A DNA stretch of 64,000 nt, from NCBI RefSeq assembly GCF_030700245.1, contig NZ_JAUYZI010000007.1, positions 94,438 to 158,437 of the forward strand, written 5' to 3'. Both the position numbers and the translations under genes were made by a program. This document shows positions 28,840 through 37,823 of this stretch, one piece after another (positions within the stretch are counted from its first letter, which is position 1; each line of letters starts with the position of its first letter). The DNA is from Methylobacterium amylolyticum (GTDB lineage Bacteria > Pseudomonadota > Alphaproteobacteria > Rhizobiales > Beijerinckiaceae). The notes beneath the pieces are model-generated. The model had not been told where the DNA came from. It ran no database searches and was given only the letters and a program-made list of their open reading frames with translations.

Positions 28840-29484
28840 TCAGCCCTGGAGGAACGGGTTCGAGACCCGCTCCTCGCCGAGCACGCCGGTCGGCCCGTGG
28901 CCGGGGATGAAGGCGACGTCGTCGCCCAAGGGCAGCACCTTCTCCTTGATGGCGCGGATCAGTTGCTCGTGGTTGCCGCCCGGCAGGTCGGTGCGGCCGA
29001 TCGAGCCCTTGAACACCACGTCGCCGACCAGCGCGAAGCGCGCGTCGCGGCTCACGAACACCACGCTGCCCGGCGAGTGGCCGGGGCAGTGCAGGATGTC
29101 GAAGCCGAGCCCGCCGACCGTGACCCCGTCACCCTCGTCGAGCCAGCGGTCCGGCGTCACCGGGCGCGCGGCTTCGAGGCCGTAATTGGCGGCGGTCTCG
29201 GGCAGGGAATCCAGCAGGAACCTGTCGGCCTGATGCGGCCCCTCGATCGGCACGCCGAGGCGCTCGCGCAGCTCGTCGGCGCCCGCGGCGTGGTCGACGT
29301 GACCGTGCGTCAGCAGGATCTTCTCGACGCGCACGCCCTGCTCGCGGATCGCCGCCTCGATCCGGTCGAGGTCGCCGCCGGGATCGACCACGGCGCCGAC
29401 CTTGGTGGCGTCGTCCCAGATCAGGGTGCAGTTCTGCTGGAAGGGCGTGACCGGGATGATCCCGGCGCGGGGCGTTCCTGGCAT
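28840..29484 (-). CDS. MBL-fold metallo-hydrolase (glyoxalase II-like, YcbL type)
   Basis: This 214-residue hydrolase has the full metal-binding set: HGHVDHAAG (HxHxDH), HCPGHSPGS, GDVVFKGSIGRTDLPGG with the bridging Asp, and the last His in IPGHGPTG. It lacks the C-terminal substrate domain of full glyoxalase II and so matches the short YcbL-type hydroxyacylglutathione hydrolases. It is followed 17 bases later by the aldo/keto reductase. Together they could clear methylglyoxal or related compounds, an inference from family and position. Confidence 0.9.
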   Translation of the reverse strand: MPGTPRAGIIPVTPFQQNCTLIWDDATKVGAVVDPGGDLDRIEAAIREQGVRVEKILLTHGHVDHAAGADELRERLGVPIEGPHQADRFLLDSLPETAANYGLEAARPVTPDRWLDEGDGVTVGGLGFDILHCPGHSPGSVVFVSRDARFALVGDVVFKGSIGRTDLPGGNHEQLIRAIKEKVLPLGDDVAFIPGHGPTGVLGEERVSNPFLQG

Positions 29485-29572
29485 CGGCTCGATCGGTCGC
29501 TGGGCGCGGCGAGGCGCGGAACCGTCCTTCTAGCCCCTTGCGCAGGTTTTGCGAGCCGGATTCCCCGCCCCC

Positions 29573-30082
29573 TCAGCGCGGAGGGAAGAGCAGGAGGGTG
29601 AGAAACAGTGTCCGCCCTTCTGAGCCTTCGGCCCGGAAACGGCGGATGGCAGTCTCGCCGATCTGGACCGCGATCAGCGCATCCGACGTGCGAACATGCG
29701 GTCTCGGATCGTAGTCGGCCCTGTGGCGCTTCTCCTGAAGCTCCAGCACGGCACTCGCGAAGCTCCGCAGGTTGGGTCCGAAACCCGTGCCGGACAGGTA
29801 GGGAAGGTACTTCGGTGACGGCTTCAACCGCTGCGCTTCCGTGCAGAGGTCGCGCAAGGCCCGATGATCGACGCTGCGATAGACCAGTGCGTAGCGGGCA
29901 GAAGTGCGCTTGGTCGACCCGACGAAGGCATCCGCGGCCGCGGTCAGGACGGCGTGGAAGACCCCGTAATAGGCGGCCGAGATCGCGTGGCGGCTGTCGA
30001 CCTGTCGCGGCGGGCCGGCAGGCGGCGCTTCGACGAGGCGCCGGGCCTGATCGAACAGGTGATCCGCGTTCAGGACCGACAC
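29573..30082 (-). CDS. HEPN-like protein of a two-gene module
   Basis: This 169-residue helical protein has the HEPN core: SRHAISAAYYGVFHAVLTAAADAF near the N-terminus and LQEKRHRADYDPRPHV near residue 120. The latter resembles the R..ADY block of HEPN proteins, with a later His. Many HEPN proteins are RNase toxins or partners of small antitoxins. GTG at 30080-30082 is the start, two bases after the stop of the 99-residue partner, so the pair is co-translated. The C-terminus is less conserved. Toxicity is not shown. It could also be a non-toxic HEPN accessory. Confidence 0.65.
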   Translation of the reverse strand: MSVLNADHLFDQARRLVEAPPAGPPRQVDSRHAISAAYYGVFHAVLTAAADAFVGSTKRTSARYALVYRSVDHRALRDLCTEAQRLKPSPKYLPYLSGTGFGPNLRSFASAVLELQEKRHRADYDPRPHVRTSDALIAVQIGETAIRRFRAEGSEGRTLFLTLLLFPPR

Positions 30083-30084
30083 CG

Positions 30085-30384
30085 CTACGCCTCGTCGGCC
30101 CCGGCATCCGCGTGGAGTTCCTCTTCCGTCGCGTAGTCGATGAAGGCGAAGCGGTCTTCCCCGGCGATCTGGAGCTGCTGCTGGAGCGAGGACAGCACGT
30201 CGAGCGCCACATCACCGGTCACCCGCCGCGCGGCGCCGGGAGCGAGCACGACCGTGATCCGCAGCGCATCGTGCCCCGTGCTGTCCGTCATCGGCATCGC
30301 CACGATCCGTTCGAGGTCGGCCTTCGCGACGCGCGCCAGCGCCACGTCCCGGGCGATATCCTGAATCCGAGCGGTGTCGAGCAT
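30085..30384 (-). CDS. 99-residue partner of the HEPN-like protein
   Basis: This small acidic protein begins MLDTARIQDIARDVALARV and contains LRITVVLAPGAARRVTGDVALDVLSSLQQQLQIAGEDRFAFIDYATEEEL-type sequence in two blocks: a beta-rich ITVVL segment and a helix followed by FIDYATEEEL. No GSxxxG motif of nucleotidyltransferase (MNT) antitoxins is present. It precedes the HEPN-like gene by two bases, the order usual for antitoxin then toxin. I do not recognise an established family. An antitoxin role is inferred from gene order, size and acidity. Confidence 0.6.
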   Translation of the reverse strand: MLDTARIQDIARDVALARVAKADLERIVAMPMTDSTGHDALRITVVLAPGAARRVTGDVALDVLSSLQQQLQIAGEDRFAFIDYATEEELHADAGADEA

Positions 30385-30439
30385 GGCGGCGAAGATTACG
30401 TGCGTCGCCGAAGAATAGCACGGATCGCGCCGCGCCGCC

Positions 30440-32107
30440 TCACGTCGGCCGCCGCTTCAGCAGGGCGTCGAGGCCGCCCACCCGGAACCAGTGGTAGCCG
30501 TAGCCCTCCAGCATCAGCCCGTGGCGGCCGTCCGGCCCGGCCTCGCTGCGGGCGCCGGTGAGCAGGTCGACCAGCACCGCGCCCTCCGGGGCCGGCACGC
30601 CGGTGTCGAGGGCGATCTCGACCGGACCGGGATCGAGGTTGTGCAGGCACAGCACCGCATTGCCGCGCCAGTCGTAGCGCAGGGCGACCACCGCCTTCTC
30701 GCGGGTCGGCAGGGCGACCACGTCGCCCCAGCCGATCTCGGGCACCTCCTTGCGCAGGCGGATGATGCCCTGCATCCAGTTGAGCAGCGAGTCGGCTTCG
30801 TGGCGCTGGTCGGCGACGTTGACGTGCGGGTAGCCGTAGGGGCCGCCCGCGATCACCGGGCTCACCGGGCGGTCGGACAGGGTGAAGCCGCCGTGGACCT
30901 CGCCGGTCCACTGCATCGGCGTGCGGGCGCAGTCGCGCTCCTTCAGGGTGAGGTCGTCGCCCATGCCGATCTCGTCGCCGTAGCGCAGCACCGGCGTGCC
31001 GGGCAGGGTGAACATCAGCGAGTAGGCGAGCCGGATCCGGCGCGGGTCGCCGTCCATCATCGGCGCGAACCGGCGGCGGATGCCCCGGTCGTAGAGCTGC
31101 ATCCGCTTCTCGGGCCCGAACCTCTCGAATACCAGGGCCCGCTGCGTCTCGGTGAGGCGGCCGAGATCCAGCTCGTCGTGATTGCGCAGGAAGATGCCCC
31201 ACTGGCAGGAGAGCGGCCGGGGCTTGGTGCGCTCGATCGCCTTCACCAGCGGCCGGGCGTCATGGGCGGCCAGCGCGTAGAACGTCGCCTGATTGACCTG
31301 GAAGTTGAACATCATGTTCATGCGGTCGGCGTCGTCGCCGAAATAGTCGAGATCCTGCTTCGGCAGGACGTTGGCCTCGGCGAGGATGATCGCGTCGCCC
31401 TGGCGCCAGCTCAGGAACTCGCGGAAGTCGCGCAGCATGTCGAACTGCTCGCGCGGCTCGCCGGTCACGTCGGCGCCCTTCTCGGCGATCACGAACGGCA
31501 CCGCGTCCATGCGGAAGCCCGAGACGCCGAGTTCGATCCAGAAGCCCATGATCTTCAGGATCTCGGCCTGGACCTCCGGGTTGGCGGTGTTGAGGTCGGG
31601 CTGGAACGCGAAGAAGCGGTGGAAGTACCACGCCTTGGCCTTCGCGTCGTAGGTCCAGGTGGTGTCCTGCACCCCGGGGAAGACCATGCCCTCGTCGGCG
31701 TTGGCGGGCCGCTCCTGCGCCCAGACGTACCAGTCGCGGTAGGGCGAGTCCGGGTCGGAGCGGGCGGACTGGAACCAGCGGTGCCGGTCCGAAGTGTGGT
31801 TGACCACGAGGTCGATCAGCACCCGAAGGCCGCGCTGCTTGGCGGCGTGGGTGAAGGCGACGAAGTCGCCGAGCGAGCCGTAATCGGGATCGACGCCGTA
31901 ATAGTCGGCGATGTCGTAGCCGCCGTCGCGCTTCGGGGACGGCTGGAACGGCATCAGCCAGATCGCGGTGACGCCGAGCCCCTGGAGGTAGTCGAGCCGG
32001 CGCTCCAGCCCGGCGAAGTCGCCGATGCCGTCGCCGTTCGAATCCATGAAGGTGGCGACCGACAGGCAGTAGACGACCGCGTTCTTGTACCAGAGGTCGG
32101 TGATCAT
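30440..32107 (-). CDS. GH13 alpha-amylase-family enzyme, trehalose synthase-like
   Basis: This 555-residue (beta/alpha)8 glycoside hydrolase starts YKNAVVYCLSVATFMDSNGDGIGD and has the four GH13 regions: LIDLVVNHTS, GFRMDAVPF with the nucleophile Asp, IILAEANVLP with the acid/base Glu, and LRNHDELDLG with the third acid. The N-terminal sequence and length match maltose-trehalulose/trehalose synthase relatives. The C-terminal maltokinase domain seen in some fusions is absent. ATG at 32105-32107 starts the conserved region, and seven codons upstream are optional. The exact reaction (maltose to trehalose isomerisation or another transglycosylation) needs assay. Confidence 0.87.
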   Translation of the reverse strand: MITDLWYKNAVVYCLSVATFMDSNGDGIGDFAGLERRLDYLQGLGVTAIWLMPFQPSPKRDGGYDIADYYGVDPDYGSLGDFVAFTHAAKQRGLRVLIDLVVNHTSDRHRWFQSARSDPDSPYRDWYVWAQERPANADEGMVFPGVQDTTWTYDAKAKAWYFHRFFAFQPDLNTANPEVQAEILKIMGFWIELGVSGFRMDAVPFVIAEKGADVTGEPREQFDMLRDFREFLSWRQGDAIILAEANVLPKQDLDYFGDDADRMNMMFNFQVNQATFYALAAHDARPLVKAIERTKPRPLSCQWGIFLRNHDELDLGRLTETQRALVFERFGPEKRMQLYDRGIRRRFAPMMDGDPRRIRLAYSLMFTLPGTPVLRYGDEIGMGDDLTLKERDCARTPMQWTGEVHGGFTLSDRPVSPVIAGGPYGYPHVNVADQRHEADSLLNWMQGIIRLRKEVPEIGWGDVVALPTREKAVVALRYDWRGNAVLCLHNLDPGPVEIALDTGVPAPEGAVLVDLLTGARSEAGPDGRHGLMLEGYGYHWFRVGGLDALLKRRPT

Positions 32108-32219
32108 GCGGTCTCCCCCGGGGCGCACAGCGTGACGCTATCCGACTGCCCGGACACGGCCGCCCGAGCACACAGACGGGGAGCCCGCGGATTCGGTTCC
32201 ATTCCGCGTGGCGGGCCGG

Positions 32220-32540
32220 CTACTTCCGTGCGTGCTCCATGTAGGCGCGCAGCACAGCGTTGATCTTCGTCTGATAGCCGCGACCCTGGTTGCGGAAGAA
32301 CGCCAGCACGTCCGGATCGAGCCGGATGGTCATCGGTGTCTTGCGCGTCTCGGGATGGAAGACCGCCTTGCTCCAATCGATCTCCATGCCGGCCTCATCA
32401 GGATCCGAGGCGACCGCCGCCTCGACCTCGGCATCGGTCATTGCCCTGACGGCGTCCCAGTCGGTCTCGCTTTCTCCCCGCTCGATCATCGCCTTCAGCT
32501 CAGCCGCAGAATAGCTGACGATACGCTTCTCGCTCTCCAT
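32220..32540 (-). CDS. BrnA-family antitoxin, no BrnT partner
   Basis: This 106-residue protein has an N-terminal toxin-binding half and a C-terminal ribbon-helix-helix DNA-binding part, with KTPMTIRLDPDVLAFFRNQGRGYQTKINAVLRAYM, characteristic of BrnA. BrnT, the partner RNase of about 90 residues, normally lies directly upstream in the same operon. Here only 186 bases separate the start from the divergent penicillin-binding protein gene, too short for BrnT and without any matching frame. The gene is therefore an orphan, perhaps a free-standing regulator or the remains of a system. ATG at 32538-32540 follows GAGAGC. Confidence 0.85.
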   Translation of the reverse strand: MESEKRIVSYSAAELKAMIERGESETDWDAVRAMTDAEVEAAVASDPDEAGMEIDWSKAVFHPETRKTPMTIRLDPDVLAFFRNQGRGYQTKINAVLRAYMEHARK

Positions 32541-32726
32541 CGCGTGCTCTCCTGAATGGGATCGCTCGTCGCTTGTCGTCGCGCCACGTCCAGACGCGCG
32601 CAAGCCCCAGGCCGCCGATCGCGGAACGCGCGTCTCCTTAAATCAGCCGCCTTGTGCACGCCCTGTTCAGGCGCGGACCGCTAGCCCTCGGACCGCGGAC
32701 CCGAAGCGCACCGCCGACCGGCCTGA

Positions 32727-35700
32727 ATGAACGCCATCCTCATCAAGCTGTTCGCGACCGCGCTGACCCTCAGCCAGGTCACGACGCGGCCGGACGCGGT
32801 GCGGACGCAGTTCGACCCCGCGACCGACGGCGGCCTCGTGGTGCAGATCCTGCGCGACGGCTGCGCCCACATGCGCAAGGCCTTCGACATCGAGGACATC
32901 AACCTCGACGAGCTGATCTCCACGGCGATGGAGGATCCGTCGAGCGTCGCCGGCGCCTCGGCGCCGAAGATCCTGCACGGGCTCGACCTCAACGAGCTGA
33001 ACACGAGCTACAAGCAGTTCTGCAAGGGCGAGAACCCGGCGAACTCGCCCTTCGACGCGGGGGCGGTGATCGCGTTCTACAACAACGCGGTCAAGGACCT
33101 GCCGAGCGCCGAGTCGCTGCGCGACAAGGCGCTGCCGGGGATGAGCCGCATCCTCGACGCGTCCGGCAAGCCCTTCGCCGAGACCTTCGAGGCGAACGGG
33201 CGCCGGCTCGTCGTGCCGATCACCGCGGTGCCGAGCCTCGTGCAGAAGGCGTTCATCGCCGCCGAGGACAAGCGCTTCGAGAGCCACCGCGGCATCGACG
33301 AGCGCGGCGTGATCCGCGCCTTCATCGGCAACCTCGCCTCGCCCGGGCGCCCGGCCGGCGGCTCGACCATCACCCAGCAGGTGGTCAAGAACCTGTCGGT
33401 GGGCGACGACGTCACCTACGAGCGCAAGATCCGCGAGATGATCGTCGCGGCGCGGCTGGAGAAGATCCTCGGCAAGCCGCAGATCCTCGGCCTGTACCTC
33501 AACGGGATCTACCTCGGCCGTGGCGCCTACGGGATCGAGATGGCGGCGCAGAGCTATTTCGGGAAGTCGGTCGGCCAGCTCACCCTGCCCGAGGCGGCGC
33601 TGCTGGCCGGGATGCCGAAGGGCCCGAACTTCTACAGCCCGGACAAGTACCCGGAGCGGGCGCGGGAGCGGCGCGCCTACGTGCTCGCGCGGCTGAAGGA
33701 AGAGGGCGCCATCACCGAGGCGGAGATGGGCGCGGCGAGCGCCGCGGGGCTCGGCCTGAAGCCGCTCGACGCGGCGCGGCGGGATTCGGGCTTCTACCTC
33801 GTCGATCACCTGAACCGGGAGGCGCGCACCTTCGCGGGAATCGAGTCGCTGACCGCCGGCTCGTTCACGGTGCGCTCGACGGTCAATGCCGGCCTGCAAC
33901 GCGCGGTGGAGACGGCCCTCCAGGACGGGCTCTCGACCTACGAGCGCGGCGCCGGCCGGCAGGTGTTCGCCGGGCCGGAACTCAACCTCGCCGACAGCGT
34001 CCGCCGGATCCAGGCGGCAGCCCCCGCCCCCGAGGCGTCGCCGCAGGCCGCACCCGCCGTCACCGGCGCCCGGGCGGAGGCCGTGAAGCCGGCCGGGAAG
34101 GCCGCCCGCGCGCCCAGGGCCGCGTCGGCCGAGCCGCAGAAGAAGCCCGCCTGGCTGCGGGCGCTGGAGAGCGCCCGGCCGCTGCTCTACGACGTGCACT
34201 GGCCGCTGGCGGTGGTGCTGGAGGCGGGGCGCGGGCCGGTGCGGATCGGGCTGGCCGACGGCCGGGTCGGCACCCTCGATCCGGGGATCGCCCGCGGCCG
34301 GCTGCAACCCTACGACGTGGTGCGGGTCAAGCTGTCCGAGGGTCGGGGGGCGCCGCACGCCCAGCTCCGCGTCAAGCCGTCGGTGCAGGGTGCGGCGCTG
34401 GTGCTGGAGAACCGCACCGGCCGCATCCTGGCGATGGCCGGGGGCTTCTCCTACCCGCTGAGCCAGCTCAACCGCGCCACGCAGGCGGTGCGCCAGCCCG
34501 GCTCGACCCTGAAGCCGCTCACCTACCTCGCCGCGCTCAACGCCGGCCTCCAGCCCAACACCCTGGTGCTCGACGCGCCCGTCACCCTGCCGCCGATCGG
34601 GGGCGCCGGGGATTCGTGGTCGCCGAAGAACTACGACGGCGGCGGCTCCGGCCCCACCACCCTGCGGCGCGGGCTCGAATTCTCGAAGAACCTCGTCACC
34701 GCGCGCCTCCTCCAGGGCGGGATCATGCCGAAGGCGCCCGCCAGCCTGAAGCGGGTCTGCGACATCGCGCTGGAGGCGCAGATCTACGCCGAGTGCGAGC
34801 GGTACTACCCGTTCGTGCTCGGCGCGCAGCCGGTCCGGATGCTCGACCTCGCCGGGTTCTACGCGGCGGTGGCCAACGAGGGCGCCCGCCCCGCGCCCTA
34901 CGCCCTCGAAGCGGTCGAGCGCGACGGCAAGCCGCTCTATACCCGCCCCGCGCGCGAGCCGGTCCGGATCGGCTCCGCCGACCGGGTCGCCTTCTACCAG
35001 CTCAAGACCATGCTCCAGGGCGTGACCCAGCACGGCACCGCGGCGGCGCTCTCCAAGGTCTCCGCCTTCGTCGCCGGCAAGACCGGCACCTCGGAGAACG
35101 AGAACGACGCGTGGTTCGCCGGCTTCTCCAACGAGATCACCGTGGTGGTCTGGGTCGGCTACGACAACGCCGACGGCACCCGCCGGACGCTCGGCCGCGG
35201 CCAGACCGGCGGCCACGTCTCGGTGCCGATCGCCGGCCAGATCTTCCAGGCGGCCTGGGCGAACGGCGTGCCGCGCACGCCGCTGCGCGGCCCCTCCCCC
35301 GAGGCGCGGCCCTTCATCGCCGACCTGCCGATCGAGCCGCGCAGCGGCCGGCGCATCGCGGGTGGCGGCGTCCTGGAGCATTTCCGCACCGCCGGGAACG
35401 GGCAGATGGCCGACACGCAGTTCCGGCTCGTGCCGCGCGAGACCCTCTACGCCATGCGCCCGGACGCCGAGGACGGCGATCTCGGCGGGGACGAGGACGG
35501 CGCGAGCGTAGCCGGCGACTACGCGGGCACCATGACCGGCGAGCGGGCGCGGCCGGACGCGTTCGACCCGTTCGGCGACCGCCGGCCGCAGGCGCGCGGC
35601 CGCCGGGCGGACGGGACGGTCGACGCCTATCGCCAGGACCCCTACCAGCCCTGGCCCGGGCAGGCCGCGCGCTCGCCCTTCGGCGACGAGGATCTCGGCC

Positions 35701-35756
35701 GGCAGCCCCGCCGCCGCGATCCGGACTACCTGTTCGGCGACGATCCCGGCTACTGA
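32727..35756 (+). CDS. Class A penicillin-binding protein (transglycosylase/transpeptidase)
   Basis: The protein has 1009 residues and builds peptidoglycan at the outer face of the inner membrane. The GT51 transglycosylase domain shows EDKRFESHRGID with catalytic Glu180, GGSTITQQVVKNL and GIYLGRGAYGIEMAAQSYFGK. The transpeptidase domain has Ser593 in RQPGSTLKP, SKN-like FSKNLV, and KTGTSENEN from Lys785. The N-terminal 130 residues are unusual and have only a weak hydrophobic segment, so anchoring is unclear. The last roughly 120 residues form a charged, low-complexity tail. It is followed 73 bases later by an unknown exported protein that may be cotranscribed. Confidence 0.93.
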   Translation: MNAILIKLFATALTLSQVTTRPDAVRTQFDPATDGGLVVQILRDGCAHMRKAFDIEDINLDELISTAMEDPSSVAGASAPKILHGLDLNELNTSYKQFCKGENPANSPFDAGAVIAFYNNAVKDLPSAESLRDKALPGMSRILDASGKPFAETFEANGRRLVVPITAVPSLVQKAFIAAEDKRFESHRGIDERGVIRAFIGNLASPGRPAGGSTITQQVVKNLSVGDDVTYERKIREMIVAARLEKILGKPQILGLYLNGIYLGRGAYGIEMAAQSYFGKSVGQLTLPEAALLAGMPKGPNFYSPDKYPERARERRAYVLARLKEEGAITEAEMGAASAAGLGLKPLDAARRDSGFYLVDHLNREARTFAGIESLTAGSFTVRSTVNAGLQRAVETALQDGLSTYERGAGRQVFAGPELNLADSVRRIQAAAPAPEASPQAAPAVTGARAEAVKPAGKAARAPRAASAEPQKKPAWLRALESARPLLYDVHWPLAVVLEAGRGPVRIGLADGRVGTLDPGIARGRLQPYDVVRVKLSEGRGAPHAQLRVKPSVQGAALVLENRTGRILAMAGGFSYPLSQLNRATQAVRQPGSTLKPLTYLAALNAGLQPNTLVLDAPVTLPPIGGAGDSWSPKNYDGGGSGPTTLRRGLEFSKNLVTARLLQGGIMPKAPASLKRVCDIALEAQIYAECERYYPFVLGAQPVRMLDLAGFYAAVANEGARPAPYALEAVERDGKPLYTRPAREPVRIGSADRVAFYQLKTMLQGVTQHGTAAALSKVSAFVAGKTGTSENENDAWFAGFSNEITVVVWVGYDNADGTRRTLGRGQTGGHVSVPIAGQIFQAAWANGVPRTPLRGPSPEARPFIADLPIEPRSGRRIAGGGVLEHFRTAGNGQMADTQFRLVPRETLYAMRPDAEDGDLGGDEDGASVAGDYAGTMTGERARPDAFDPFGDRRPQARGRRADGTVDAYRQDPYQPWPGQAARSPFGDEDLGRQPRRRDPDYLFGDDPGY

Positions 35757-35829
35757 TCGCGCCCGGCGCGGCGACACACCGCGGCGCGGGCACCCCGCCT
35801 CCCCTCCCCGACCCGATGGGACCCGACCG

Positions 35830-36891
35830 TTGCGACCGCAGATTCCTGCCGCCCTTCTCCTCGCCCTGACCGCCGCCCCGCTCCCCTCCCCGACCGCGGC
35901 GCAGACGCCCGCCGCCAACACCGCGGGCGGCGCGGGCGCCGAGCGGATCAAGGAGGTGCCGTCGGTGAGCGCCGTCGATCCGGCGACGATCAAGCCGGGC
36001 CAGATCCTGTTCACCGACCACCGCGACAACCCTTCGGCGCCCGAGAACGGCCTGATCCCCTACCTGGACTGGCTGAAGGCGCGGCCGGCCGAGGCCGCGG
36101 CGCTGTCGCCCTACCCGGGCTACAGGGAGCCGGACTACACGGTGACCGTGAACGGGATCGCGAAGCCCCGCCACGAGACCCTGAAGGTCTACGTCGCGGA
36201 GGGGCGGTTCGTGGTGGCGCGGCCGCCGGAGGCGATCGACCTCGCGGGCTTCGCCAACCTCGCCTTCGTCCAGAAGATGGACCCGGCGATCAAGCACCGG
36301 ACCCTGAACCCGGCCGACGCGACGCCGACCAAGGATCCGGCCGCCGCCTTCGCCAAGCGCCCCGACCGGCCCTGGTGCGAGGGCGCCAGCGCCTGCATCG
36401 AGTCCCGCTACGACCTCGAAGGCAAGCTGCCGCTCGGCGTGAAGCTCGCCAACAAGCTGGAGGAGGGCTCGGCCAAGAAGATCGCCGAGTTCGTGTCGTT
36501 CCAGAGCGAGCTGCGCGCCCTGAACGCCGAGCAGGCCGCCCCGCTCGCGGCGCTCACCCGGATCGGCACCAACCCGACCGGCGGGCTCGAGCAGAGGATC
36601 TTCTGGGTCAACCAGATCCTGCGGTTCGGCACGTTCCTGGCCGTGTTCCAGCCGCTGCCGGGGGACCCGACCCGGACGGTGGTGACCGCCTACATGGCGC
36701 TCGCCATCAAGGGCGACGTGCTCGACCGGAAGGCGGAGTACGCCCGCGTGCCGGTGCTGAAGAACCTCCTGCCGGCGCAGGTGCTGATGGGCAATTCGAG
36801 CTTCAACACCGGCACCTCGATCAGCGCCGGCCTCCCGGTCTACGCGCGCAACCGGATCGCCGCCTTCGCCGAGGCCGTCTCCCGGCGGTGA
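35830..36891 (+). CDS. Exported protein of unknown function downstream of the penicillin-binding protein
   Basis: This 353-residue protein starts with TTG at 35830, the only plausible start before a signal peptide ending SPTAAQTPA. The mature part contains LIPYLDWLKARP, YTVTVNGIAKPRHETLKVYVAEGRFVVARPPEAIDLAGFA and WCEGASACIESRYDLEGKLPLGVKLANKLEEG, with two cysteines spaced six residues apart that may form a disulfide. A late segment, LMGNSSFNTGTSISAGLPVYARNRIAAFAE, looks structured. I recognise no family. It probably acts in the periplasm, and its position after a cell-wall synthase hints at an envelope role. Confidence 0.7.
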   Translation: MRPQIPAALLLALTAAPLPSPTAAQTPAANTAGGAGAERIKEVPSVSAVDPATIKPGQILFTDHRDNPSAPENGLIPYLDWLKARPAEAAALSPYPGYREPDYTVTVNGIAKPRHETLKVYVAEGRFVVARPPEAIDLAGFANLAFVQKMDPAIKHRTLNPADATPTKDPAAAFAKRPDRPWCEGASACIESRYDLEGKLPLGVKLANKLEEGSAKKIAEFVSFQSELRALNAEQAAPLAALTRIGTNPTGGLEQRIFWVNQILRFGTFLAVFQPLPGDPTRTVVTAYMALAIKGDVLDRKAEYARVPVLKNLLPAQVLMGNSSFNTGTSISAGLPVYARNRIAAFAEAVSRR

Positions 36892-36915
36892 CGGCGCGGC
36901 CGGGACCCGTGCCGC

Positions 36916-37131
36916 TCACATCCCGCGGTTGCCGATCGTCGGCAGCGAGGGCTGCGTGTAGGCCCGGTTCACGTCCCGGCGGGTCTGCGTGCCGTCGGTG
37001 CTGTTGCCGACCCGGTAGTTGTCGAGGCTGAAGGTCTCGGAGAGCCCGCTGCGGCCGGTGCCGTCGGTGCTGGAGCAGGCGCCGAGCAGCGCGACGATCA
37101 GCGTCGTGAGGGCGAGGGGAATGAGGCGCAT
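36916..37131 (-). CDS. Small lipoprotein
   Basis: This 71-residue protein has a classic lipoprotein signal, MRLIPLALTTLIVALLGACSS, with the lipobox LLGAC, so Cys19 would be acylated. The mature 53 residues are polar and rich in Ser, Thr, Gly and Asn (GTGRSGLSETFSLDNYRVGN), without a recognised domain. It converges with the unknown exported gene. A role is not assignable. Similar small lipoproteins are common envelope components. Confidence 0.75.
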   Translation of the reverse strand: MRLIPLALTTLIVALLGACSSTDGTGRSGLSETFSLDNYRVGNSTDGTQTRRDVNRAYTQPSLPTIGNRGM

Positions 37132-37477
37132 CGCGTATCCTGGCTGACCCGGGCCCGGCCTTGACCGGCCGGCGGCTCCGGGATTGTCGGTCCGTCCGAG
37201 CGCCCCGCGCGGCCTCGCGGCCCGGGCGGGGCGGCGGCCCGCGGCGGGGGCCGCGGCTCGCGGCCCAGATGGACGCGCGATCCGGGCAAGGTCAGGGCAG
37301 CCCGGGCCCCGTCAAGGCGCGGAGGGCGGCCGGGCGCGGGTTCGGCGGCATCCGATGCGCCGCGGCCACGGAAAACTCACCACGGCGCGTCGTCCCCGCC
37401 GCACCGGAGCGGCATTCTGTTGAGCGCGCCGCGATCCCCCTAGCGACGCCTCCGGTTTCGGGCGACGAAGGACCGCC
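37132..37477. other. Intergenic region without a gene
   Basis: These 346 bases between a minus-strand lipoprotein gene and a plus-strand small gene are very GC-rich. Open frames here have shadow-like Arg/Pro/Ala composition. I see no tRNA, no strong hairpin array and no clear promoter, and the region presumably holds two divergent promoters. Confidence 0.4.
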
Positions 37478-37741
37478 ATGACAAACGTCCTGCCGACAAA
37501 CGTCCTGCCCTTCCGGCCGCGTCCGGCCGTCGCCCGCCTCGCCCGCTGCGAGGTCGTGACCGTCGCCGGCGACCTGCTCGGCCTGCTGGAACAGCTCGAG
37601 GACGTCAGCGCGCGCGCCGCCGCGATGGGGCGGCCGACCCTGGAGGTCGAGCGGACGGTGCAGCACCTCCTCGACGCCGTCAGCGCCGTCGAGCGCGCCC
37701 TCGACTGCATCGGCGAGGGCGAGCACGTCGTCCCGGGCTGA
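37478..37741 (+). CDS. Small hypothetical protein with a duplicated N-terminal pentapeptide
   Basis: The 87-residue frame begins MTNVLPTNVLPFRPRP. The first residues come from a 15-base tandem duplication (ACAAACGTCCTGCC repeated). The remaining 60 residues are helical and heptad-like (LLEQLEDVSARAAAMG, VERTVQHLLDAVSAVERALD), suggesting a small coiled-coil or helical bundle. There is no signal peptide. I do not recognise a family. The helical periodicity supports a real gene. Confidence 0.55.
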   Translation: MTNVLPTNVLPFRPRPAVARLARCEVVTVAGDLLGLLEQLEDVSARAAAMGRPTLEVERTVQHLLDAVSAVERALDCIGEGEHVVPG

Positions 37742-37823
37742 AACGGGGACGGTGCGACATCCTGGAACCCTCCTCCCCGCATGCAAGTTGAGTGCGCGGC
37801 GGCAAGGTAGCTGAGGGTTGACG

